DNA from: JBCBST01 sp039819115
Lineage (GTDB): Bacteria; Bacteroidota; Rhodothermia; Balneolales; Balneolaceae
Reading direction: 5' to 3'
Assembly: GCA_039819115.1 (NCBI GenBank)
Contig: JBCBST010000056.1
Location: forward strand, 1-19,245
DNA length: 19,245 nt
Shown here: piece after piece, positions 13,776 to 19,245 of the stretch
Layout: every line of letters begins with the position of its first letter
Numbering within the stretch: the first letter of the stretch is position 1
Translations under genes and position numbers: made by a program
The notes under the pieces: generated by a model
Databases searched by the model: none
What the model was told of the DNA's origin: nothing
Seen by the model: the letters and a program-made list of their open reading frames with translations, nothing else

Positions 13776-14246
13776 TCACGCATTCCTCTTCACAAACGAT
13801 TTCAGGTTTAATCCTGCCTTATCCTGCACTTTTTTTCTGAAAAATGACGTCCACCCTAGTGCATAACCTGGGATACCGAAGGCCATCTGGCTCCATCTCC
13901 AAAAGTTAAACCGATCGGTATGCGTTATGATTAATCCATCCTGGAATACAAATTCCGCTTCAATACGATTATGAACCACCCTGCCTGTTGCTGAAAAACG
14001 ATAAATAGCTTCCCATTTTGCACGACCAGCATCACTGCTCGCGCTCACATCAGAAAACTGAAGATCAAATTCCTGTGCCCGTTCGCACAGCATACCCCAC
14101 ATCCCTGTAATCTCATCCTTTCCGGCTAACTCAAACACTTCATCTGCAAACGTGGCTTCAGGATGATAGCACGCTGACATTTCCTCCCAATTCAGTTTTT
14201 GGAAAGCGGTATAAAATTGAGTTACAAGGCGTTGTTCATGATTCAT
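13776..14246 (-). CDS. SnoaL-like/NTF2-family protein
   Basis: This 156-residue protein has the NTF2-like cone fold pattern: an N-terminal helix (MNHEQRLVTQFYTAFQKLNW), then MSACYHPEATFADEVF, the usual loop leading to the first strand, GKDEITGMWGMLCERA, and strands ending in EFVFQDGLIITHTDRFNFWRWSQMAFG. The extension with GYALGWTSFFRKKVQ is common in a subgroup annotated as nuclear transport factor 2 family or SnoaL-like proteins. Members include isomerases, hydrolases and proteins with no known reaction, so no substrate can be named. No signal peptide is visible, so it is probably cytoplasmic. I chose ATG 14246 over an in-frame TTG at 14255. It is convergent with purA across the repeat-rich spacer, and the chemoreceptor-operon terminator lies just upstream. 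Confidence 0.82.
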   Translation of the reverse strand: MNHEQRLVTQFYTAFQKLNWEEMSACYHPEATFADEVFELAGKDEITGMWGMLCERAQEFDLQFSDVSASSDAGRAKWEAIYRFSATGRVVHNRIEAEFVFQDGLIITHTDRFNFWRWSQMAFGIPGYALGWTSFFRKKVQDKAGLNLKSFVKRNA

Positions 14247-14261
14247 GCGGCACAATATAAT
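14232..14261 (+). promoter_or_regulatory. Possible plus-strand promoter (TTGTTC - 18 bp - TATAAT)
   Basis: TATAAT at 14256-14261 is a perfect sigma-70 -10 hexamer, with TTGTTC at 14232-14237 spaced 18 bp upstream. It would start a plus-strand RNA near 14268, in a region with no plus-strand gene. The organism may use a different promoter consensus, and the AT-rich -10 also overlaps the likely promoter region of the minus-strand SnoaL-like gene, so this is weak. Confidence 0.3.
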
Positions 14262-14284
14262 GCATTAGCAGCATGACAAAAGAA

Positions 14285-14306
14285 AAATCCCCCATTCGGG
14301 GGATTT
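14285..14306 (-). terminator. Terminator for the SCO-like/chemoreceptor operon
   Basis: AAATCCCCC (14285-14293) and GGGGGATTT (14298-14306) form a perfect 9-bp stem with a 4-nt loop. On the minus strand it is followed by TTCTTTTG-type sequence after ATTTTT, a typical U-rich tail. It lies about 150 bp beyond the stop of the last chemoreceptor gene. Confidence 0.7.
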
Positions 14307-14402
14307 CGATTTCACTCTGAATCATAAAACTTAACACAGCTAAAAGAGGCTTAACAACAGCGCGGTTAACGAATTAGCTTCCGTGCTGAACTGCATAATC
14401 AG

Positions 14403-14434
14403 GCCCCACTCATGGAATGGTGTGGGGCTTTTTT
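14403..14434 (+). terminator. Orphan plus-strand terminator
   Basis: GCCCCAC (14403-14409) pairs with GTGGGGC (14422-14428), with an inner CAT/ATG pairing, and six T follow (14429-14434) on the plus strand only. No plus-strand coding gene lies between the purA terminus at 13326 and this point; it faces the 3' end of the minus-strand chemoreceptor gene. It suggests an unannotated plus-strand transcript or a block against antisense transcription. Confidence 0.7.
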
Positions 14435-14457
14435 ACTGTGTTTAAAGGTAAGCCCGC

Positions 14458-15942
14458 TCAGGCTGCTTCAACCCGATAGGAATCCGTGTCCAGGAACGTA
14501 AGAGCTCTTGAAACAGCGCCCATCAGTTTACTGGACTGGGCATTAAGTTGTTGAGCAGAAGCAGAGGACTGCTCAGCCGCTGAAGAATTCGCCCGAACTA
14601 CCGCTTCAATCTCACGAATGGCTTTCTTGGTTTCTTCCAGCCCACTCTTTTGATTACCCGATATATCTGCAATCCGGGATAACATATCTGAGATTTGATG
14701 AGTGGCTTGTTCACTTTCAGAAAGTGACGTGAATACTTTTTCTTTGGTTTTCTGTACCTGCGTTATCGACGAATTCGTCGTCTCAATTTGTGTACGGGTG
14801 AGAGAAGCGGCTTCGGATGATCGCATAGCTAAACTCCGTACCTCCTCAGCCACTACGGCAAACCCGGCTCCGGCTTCACCCGCACTAGCCGCTTCAACTG
14901 CTGCATTTAAGGCCAGTAAGTTGGTTTGAGATGCGATTTCTTCTATCGTCGAAATAATCTTAGTCGTCTCCAGGCTGGTATGTACGGCTTGGGTTACCTG
15001 GGTGGCCATTTCCTCCATGTATCGTGTCATCTCTTCGAATTTAGCCGATACTTCGTTTTTCATGAGTTGATCAGCCTGAAGTGAATGCTCATAATTGGAG
15101 TTCGCCATTTCGGAAATACTCTCTACCGTTGCCGATGTTTGCTCTACGGCAGCAGCTTGTTCACTGGCACCTGCGGCTAACATTTGAGAAGAACTGGTAA
15201 GATCATTCGAGGAATTCAAATTCTGCTTAGAACCTTTCATCACCTGGGTGATCAACGTGAGAGTAGAAGATTTGATCTTCCGGTAAATCAATAACCCACC
15301 AACGAGCAAGGCGAGGATAGTGAGAATGGATAACGACCCAACCAATAGATTGAGGCTGGAGAAACGAGCCTGCGTGCTGGCCAGGGCAGTGACTACCGAG
15401 GTGTTCGCAGCTTCCTGTTTGCCGGCAAAAAAGGCTTCTGTTTCGAATAACAATTCCTGGTAACGTCCAAATGTAGGTTCACAGAATTCAATCTGTTTTT
15501 CGCGGGCCAGCACATAATCTCCGGCCTGACTCGTGGCATAAATATCACCAACAATGGTGGTCCATTCGTTGAAAGTTTTATCCAGTCTGTCGTAATAGGC
15601 ACAGCCTTCAGTTGAAGTCAAACTATTTTGAAAACTGACGTATGCTGCTTCCACGGCTTTCTGCTTCCGGGCGAGCTCGGCCTGTAGTTGTTTTCGGACT
15701 TCACCCTCTGGTGTTGAAATGATTACAAGTACCGTCATGCGATAGTCGTAACTCTTGTTAGCCAGGTTCTGCAGTAATTTCAGCTGGGGCATGTCTTCCT
15801 GTAGAAGTTGAGTAAACTCAACCTCCGTTTCATTCAGAATATGCTTGGTGCTGGTAAGCTGATTTACATTCAGAATTGCGCTTATTACGACCAGTACCAA
15901 TAAAACGCTAAAGCTGGTTATGATGATTCGTTTTAAACTCAT
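14458..15942 (-). CDS. Methyl-accepting chemotaxis protein with periplasmic four-helix-bundle sensor
   Basis: This 494-residue chemoreceptor has membrane helix 1 at about residues 7-25, a helical periplasmic domain (about 30-195, 4HB-type; LQEDMPQLKLLQNLANKSY is typical), membrane helix 2 at about 198-220, and a long cytoplasmic coiled-coil hairpin. The hairpin tip IASQTNLLALNAAVEAASAG (about residues 336-355), followed by GAGFAVVAEEVRSLA, is the CheA/CheW-binding signature. Residue 353 is Ser where most receptors have Arg (AARAGE). There are only about 20 residues between helix 2 and the coiled coil, so no HAMP domain fits. The sensor carries Cys114 and Cys154. There is no CheR-binding pentapeptide at the C-terminus. 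It starts 32 bp after a second receptor gene and is the last gene of the unit. Confidence 0.94.
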   Translation of the reverse strand: MSLKRIIITSFSVLLVLVVISAILNVNQLTSTKHILNETEVEFTQLLQEDMPQLKLLQNLANKSYDYRMTVLVIISTPEGEVRKQLQAELARKQKAVEAAYVSFQNSLTSTEGCAYYDRLDKTFNEWTTIVGDIYATSQAGDYVLAREKQIEFCEPTFGRYQELLFETEAFFAGKQEAANTSVVTALASTQARFSSLNLLVGSLSILTILALLVGGLLIYRKIKSSTLTLITQVMKGSKQNLNSSNDLTSSSQMLAAGASEQAAAVEQTSATVESISEMANSNYEHSLQADQLMKNEVSAKFEEMTRYMEEMATQVTQAVHTSLETTKIISTIEEIASQTNLLALNAAVEAASAGEAGAGFAVVAEEVRSLAMRSSEAASLTRTQIETTNSSITQVQKTKEKVFTSLSESEQATHQISDMLSRIADISGNQKSGLEETKKAIREIEAVVRANSSAAEQSSASAQQLNAQSSKLMGAVSRALTFLDTDSYRVEAA

Positions 15943-15974
15943 TTAGATATCCTACGTCTTTGATTATTGTTTTT

Positions 15975-17534
15975 TTAAAAATCGAACCCATTGCTGGAAT
16001 GACCATTTCCGTTATGTGAACCATTGTGACCATTTCCATTTACCGATGGCTCGATGAGCTCATAGTACCCGTTGTTTAGATGCTCTTTTTGTACCTGTGG
16101 GCGCTTCGTTGCCGGTTTAGGCTGCTCCGACCTTGATTCGAATGCGAAAGAAGATGAAGGCGATTTTAGTGTTGGCCGTCCTTGTGTGTTACCCTTTACT
16201 TTCCGGTTAATATCTTCGATAGCCGATCGAAGGATATGAATCTGGCTCTGTAGTTCTTCTGCGGTTGAAGCATTCTTTTCTGCCATACCAGCGGTGTTAT
16301 TCGTGGTTTGAGAAATATTCGAGATGGTGCTTTTTAAGGCTTCCAGGTGAGTGACCTGCTCCTCTCCAACAACATGTACATCATCAATCCATGTAATAAG
16401 ATCGGTGATCTGCTCTGAAATCTTTTCTGATATATCTACCCCTTCCTGAGCTTTATTGATATTCTCTTCAATCATATTTCCAATATCCGTGGCTGCATCG
16501 GCTGTTTTTTGTGCCAATACCCGCACCTCATCGGTGACTACAGCAAAACCGGCACCTGCTTCACCAGCCCGGGCAGCTTCAACAGCAGCGTTAAGGGCTA
16601 ACAGGTTGGTTTGAGAAGCAATACTATCAATCAATCGGGTGATGGACGAAATGCTGGCGCTGGAATCCTTCAGCTTAACCATAGACTCGTTCATTTTCTC
16701 TGCATTGTTGGTAATACGGTCCATGCGCTCTTTCACCGTACTTGTCTTTACGTTCAGCTCCCCGATTTTTTCGTTAATCTGCTCGATAGATTGATTGGAT
16801 TCCTGTACGGCATCGGAGTTATTAGAAGCATCCATAGCCAGCTCCTGTCCGGAATTCGAGATAAAGTCAGCGGCCTGACTGGTGTAATGAGCCGAGTCAT
16901 TTATCTCGTCGAGGATATCGAAGACTTCGGCGTTCCTCAGATACTCTTTAGTAAGATTGAGAACAATGATGGAGAATGCTACGGTTTCGATAATCACAAA
17001 GGTGGCATGTAAGGCTACAATGTCCCAACCACAACCATAATCGAATACCACGAGCGGAGTACCCTGAAAGGTAAGCTCATAGGTTTGAGCAATGTTAAAC
17101 AGTGCATGATGTACAGCAATAGTACCAGCGGCTGACAACAAAGGAGCAATATCCTTGTACCGGATCAGAAATGCGATAGCCACAAAAATGTGAAAGTGCA
17201 TCTCGATTTTACCTAAATGCTGTTGAATAAAGATCGATGAGAACGCCATTAAGGCCGCTCCGATAGTGACCCGGCTTAATAGAGATCCCGGTTGGAGGCG
17301 GTACGCCCCAAAAGCAGCACCAAATACCAGCCCCCCTCCCAGGAAACCAAGGATATACGTGCTATTTGTAAATGCTGTTAACGTGGATGCAACTACCCAA
17401 TGAAGAAGTAGCAGCTTGATTAAAAAGCGGTCTGTTTCAACGAATGTTTTGTGGACACTCTCTTGTACTTGCCGTGAAAAGTTGCCGGCATAGGTTGGAA
17501 AAAATGTAGAGAATAGAGTGGGTTTTGCTTCCAT
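15975..17534 (-). CDS. Methyl-accepting chemotaxis protein with multi-span histidine-containing membrane sensor
   Basis: This 519-residue receptor has no periplasmic domain. About six membrane helices fill residues 36-193, with histidines at 106, 113, 115 (EMHFHIF), 142-143 (VHHALFN) and 176. Such His positions could hold a metal or haem; a similar HFH/HH sensor module occurs in other receptors and kinases, to my recollection. No HAMP is visible before the cytoplasmic coiled coil, which starts near residue 210. The signalling tip SQTNLLALNAAVEAARAGE (about 307-325) and AGFAVVTDEVRVLAQK are canonical, with the usual Arg present. After residue 450 there is a disordered tail ending in a VNGNGHNGSHNGNGHSSNG region rich in Asn, Gly and His. 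The ATG at 17534 lies 11 bp after the SCO-like gene's stop with AGGTAACA before it, so the two are probably co-transcribed. Confidence 0.93.
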   Translation of the reverse strand: MEAKPTLFSTFFPTYAGNFSRQVQESVHKTFVETDRFLIKLLLLHWVVASTLTAFTNSTYILGFLGGGLVFGAAFGAYRLQPGSLLSRVTIGAALMAFSSIFIQQHLGKIEMHFHIFVAIAFLIRYKDIAPLLSAAGTIAVHHALFNIAQTYELTFQGTPLVVFDYGCGWDIVALHATFVIIETVAFSIIVLNLTKEYLRNAEVFDILDEINDSAHYTSQAADFISNSGQELAMDASNNSDAVQESNQSIEQINEKIGELNVKTSTVKERMDRITNNAEKMNESMVKLKDSSASISSITRLIDSIASQTNLLALNAAVEAARAGEAGAGFAVVTDEVRVLAQKTADAATDIGNMIEENINKAQEGVDISEKISEQITDLITWIDDVHVVGEEQVTHLEALKSTISNISQTTNNTAGMAEKNASTAEELQSQIHILRSAIEDINRKVKGNTQGRPTLKSPSSSFAFESRSEQPKPATKRPQVQKEHLNNGYYELIEPSVNGNGHNGSHNGNGHSSNGFDF

Positions 17535-17545
17535 TGTTACCTGTA

Positions 17546-18130
17546 CTATGATGGAATGTTAGGTGGTTTAACTGCCGTGATAAGTATGTGCTTAATCTCT
17601 TCGTCAGAAGTGGATTGAGCCAGAATGTGTTGTATTTGCCAGTCCTGCCGTTTGTCGGATCGGGTGAGTACAAAGAAATGATCGGTATGGATAATGCCCT
17701 GTTTGGTGTCTGCGCGCCCGGTTACCGATAACCGGAACTGTTCCCTTGTTTTTTCGAGCTCTGCGCCGGAAAGATTAATCCCTCTGATGTGATCAGAGAA
17801 CTGAGCTCCGTACTGTTGGGCAGTTCCAAGTTGCTGGTAAGCATTCACATCAACAAAGGTGATGCCCAGTGATACTCCGGAATCCTCTGCATGTATGCTC
17901 TCAACCAACTCGTTGAGCCGGAATAGCGCAGTGGGACAAACATAGGAACATCCCGCATATCCAAAAAAGACGACTTCGGTGGTATGGTTCGATTCGTCGA
18001 GAAAGGATGTGTTTTGCAACACCTCTCCTTTTAAGGGATGTCCAACGCCTGCAAAACTGAGACCCACGGTCAATACAACGGGCAGACAAAGCAACCCTGA
18101 CAACAGACTTATTTGAGCTATTTTCTGCAT
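17546..18130 (-). CDS. SCO1/SenC-family protein (copper chaperone or thiol-disulfide protein)
   Basis: This 194-residue protein has a thioredoxin-like SCO fold. FFGYAGCSYVCPTALFRLNE holds the CxxxC motif (Cys61, Cys65), and HTDHFFVL supplies the distal His (His151, with His148 nearby), the three ligands used by SCO proteins for copper. SLGITFVDVNAYQQ matches the strand/helix usually written as (S/T)(V/I)DPERDT, although that consensus is only loosely kept. A hydrophobic N-terminal segment (about residues 5-30) is a signal peptide or anchor, so the domain is periplasmic. I chose ATG 18130 because it begins this segment; an ATG at 18187 would put 19 polar residues in front. Known SCO proteins load CuA of cytochrome oxidase or act in redox defence. 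No oxidase gene is nearby; the partner gene here is a chemoreceptor. Confidence 0.85.
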   Translation of the reverse strand: MQKIAQISLLSGLLCLPVVLTVGLSFAGVGHPLKGEVLQNTSFLDESNHTTEVVFFGYAGCSYVCPTALFRLNELVESIHAEDSGVSLGITFVDVNAYQQLGTAQQYGAQFSDHIRGINLSGAELEKTREQFRLSVTGRADTKQGIIHTDHFFVLTRSDKRQDWQIQHILAQSTSDEEIKHILITAVKPPNIPS

Positions 18131-18285
18131 ACCGTTTACATTTGATAGGCACGTTATCGGAGAGTGGTGAGTATACTTAATGGGCATACACGTGCATAAA
18201 CAGCAACTTCAGAGATGGAAAAGCCCTAACTAATTACCGCCCATGATGTTCGTTGGAAAAAAAAGTTCAGTAAAAATGAATAAAA

Positions 18286-18316
18286 AAAACCACGCTAGTT
18301 GAGCCAGCGTGGTTTT
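18286..18316 (-). terminator. Terminator of the flagellin gene
   Basis: AAAACCACGCT (18286-18296) and AGCGTGGTTTT (18306-18316) form a perfect 11-bp stem around a 9-nt loop. In the minus direction eight T (opposite A18282-A18289) follow. It lies 37 bp beyond the flagellin stop. Confidence 0.88.
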
Positions 18317-18353
18317 GTAGGTGTGCGTTGTTGTAGGTGATCGCGAAACTGGA

Positions 18354-19245
18354 TTACTGTCCGATGAAGGATAGTACCGACTGCGGTCCGTTATTGGCCT
18401 GGGCCAGGGCAGAAGTTGCAGTCTGCTGTAGAATCTGTAATCGTACCGAACGACTTTGTTCCTTAGCGAAATCGGTATCCATGATTCGGCTACGTGCTGA
18501 TGAAGTAGCTGTTATCGACTCTGAAATGGTTTCTTCGCGGACAGATAGTGACTTCTGAGTGATACCAATTTCATTCACTCGATCACTCATTCCATCGATT
18601 GCGGTATCGATAGCGCCAATGAAGTTTCTGAAGTCGGCTGCGTTGGCATTGGTTCTGAAAGTGAGATTCCCCTGAGAACTGGCTGTTGCACCACTAACTG
18701 AGATACCTGAACCATCGGTGTAACCGCCATTGGTTGAGTCTCCATAGTTCGTGGAAGCTGTTCCGGCAGAGAATAGTTCTCCAACATTTACAGCACTGAT
18801 CGTGGTTGTGATGGTATCTTCAGAGCGTTCTCCAACCTGGAAGGTCAATGAGAATACGCCGGTGTTATCTGTACCATTTAATAAGTCAAAATCCTGGTAA
18901 ATGGTTTGGTTTGCAATCTCATTGATGTTGTCTCCAAGAGCTGCAATTTGTGCGCTGATGTACCCTCGTTCGGTGGTTCCCAGCGTTTCGTTAGCACCCT
19001 GTGTGGCCAGTCCTTTCATCTCAATAAGCGTATCCATAATGGTATCGAAACTGGATTCAGCAATATCGAGTACAGACTTTGCATCGCCAACATTAGAAAG
19101 TGCCTGCTCTAGTCCAACTACACGACTCTGTAGTTTGGAAGCGATAGAGTAACCGGCAGCGTCGTCTTCTGCACGATTAATATTCAGACCTGTTGAGAGC
19201 CAAATGCGCCTTTCAACAGGTCTGAATATTAATCGTGCAGAAGAC
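18354..19245 (-). CDS. Flagellin, N-terminus missing at the right window edge
   Basis: The minus-strand frame ends at a stop at 18354 and stays open to the edge. Flagellin homology begins at LSTGLNINRAEDDAAGYSIA (first codon at about 19199) and continues through the N-terminal helices (LEQALSNVGDAKSVLDIAES, DTLIEMKGLATQGANETL, DRY-like region IAALGDNINEIANQT). A short variable domain rich in Gly, Ser and Thr follows, then the conserved C-terminal helix RLQILQQTATSALAQANNGP with the end SVLSFIGQ. The total would be about 300 residues, a short flagellin. Upstream of LSTG the frame reads RRIW, which is not flagellin: this sequence comes from the inverted repeat at the edge. The true first 20-25 residues, start codon and promoter are therefore not in the window. 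Neighbouring chemoreceptors support a motility role; the protein is exported and polymerises into the filament. Confidence 0.92.
   Translation of the reverse strand, partial: SSARLIFRPVERRIWLSTGLNINRAEDDAAGYSIASKLQSRVVGLEQALSNVGDAKSVLDIAESSFDTIMDTLIEMKGLATQGANETLGTTERGYISAQIAALGDNINEIANQTIYQDFDLLNGTDNTGVFSLTFQVGERSEDTITTTISAVNVGELFSAGTASTNYGDSTNGGYTDGSGISVSGATASSQGNLTFRTNANAADFRNFIGAIDTAIDGMSDRVNEIGITQKSLSVREETISESITATSSARSRIMDTDFAKEQSRSVRLQILQQTATSALAQANNGPQSVLSFIGQ
19164..19245. repeat. Perfect 33-bp inverted repeat at the window end, inside flagellin
   Basis: Bases 19164-19196 are the exact reverse complement of 19213-19245, separated by 16 bp. Both arms encode STGLNINRAED of flagellin, one on each strand. 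The plus-strand arm is preceded by ESQMRL, a natural-looking flagellin continuation (ESQMRLSTGLNINRAED), whereas the minus-strand arm is preceded by unrelated residues. This is the pattern of a fold-back join. Confidence 0.9.

Larger units (their letters stand above)
14268..14434 (+). ncRNA. Candidate small RNA ending in an orphan terminator
   Basis: This stretch of about 167 nt has a possible promoter before it and a clear plus-strand terminator at its end, but no open frame. It could fold into a 5' hairpin (14285-14306), a central stem AGCGCGG/CCGTGCT (about 14359-14387) and the terminator hairpin. I recognise no known RNA family in it. The alternative is that both hairpins only serve the minus-strand genes around them. 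Confidence 0.3.

Noticed and set aside
13776..14246. Limonene-1,2-epoxide hydrolase or ketosteroid isomerase assignment
   Set aside because: The NTF2-like fold is visible, but no specific catalytic residue set could be matched, so no reaction is claimed.
14285..14306. Hairpin as a riboswitch or leader for the SnoaL-like gene
   Set aside because: It is a simple perfect stem with a U-rich tail on the minus strand, adequately explained as the terminator of the chemoreceptor operon.
19164..19245. Flagellar phase-variation switch with recombinase sites
   Set aside because: The arms lie within coding sequence 16 bp apart, no recombinase gene is present, and the arm ends at the window edge; an artefact is simpler.

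Overview
The window looks like a chromosomal contig end from a motile, Gram-negative, heterotrophic bacterium, most likely of the Bacteroidota/Balneolota/Rhodothermota group. This is inferred from several traits: weak or absent Shine-Dalgarno sequences before most genes, lipoproteins with short lipoboxes, a GH92 alpha-mannosidase lipoprotein, AT-rich AGTGA-type spacer repeats, and flagellin with chemoreceptors. SecD and SecF are separate genes here, whereas many Bacteroidetes have a fused SecDF. No taxonomic marker was searched, so the assignment is tentative.

Layout. 1-806 (minus): 5' part of a lipoprotein gene cut by the window edge. 807-1379: a gene-free divergent intergenic region with two copies of an ordered four-site repeat array. 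1380-4673 (plus): a tightly overlapping four-gene type IV pilus/type II secretion-like operon (GspK/PilX-like large pseudopilin, GspI/PilV-like, GspJ/PilW-like, GspF/PilC platform), then a bidirectional terminator. 4714-4787 (minus): a tRNA with anticodon CAT, more like tRNA-Ile2 than elongator Met. 4966-5727 (plus): a LolA-like periplasmic protein. 5748-8009 (minus): GH92 lipoprotein. 8176-8715 (plus): an unrecognised exported or anchored protein. 8839-11969 (plus): secD-secF-STAS operon, a clear terminator, then purA at 12043-13326. 13327-13775: about 450 bp without a gene, packed with inverted repeats. 13776-14246 (minus): a SnoaL/NTF2-like protein. 14247-14457: a hairpin terminator on each strand and a possible small RNA on the plus strand. 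14458-18130 (minus): a three-gene unit transcribed as SCO1/SenC-like protein, multi-span histidine-containing chemoreceptor, 4-helix-bundle chemoreceptor. 18354 to the edge (minus): flagellin, lacking its N-terminus.

How the parts work together. Envelope biology dominates: pilus/secretion pseudopilins, SecDF-assisted export, lipoproteins, a periplasmic glycosidase and motility. The most suggestive unit is the SCO-like/chemoreceptor/chemoreceptor operon next to flagellin. It pairs a protein with the SCO copper/thiol-redox motif (CxxxC plus a distal His) with a chemoreceptor that has six histidines in or near its membrane domain and a His/Asn/Gly-rich C-terminal tail. A copper-, oxygen- or redox-linked tactic response is a testable guess, not a demonstrated function.

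The right edge carries a perfect 33-bp inverted repeat inside the flagellin gene. It ends exactly at the last base and cannot encode two intact flagellins. It is most easily explained as a fold-back chimera at a contig end, although a real inversion junction is possible.
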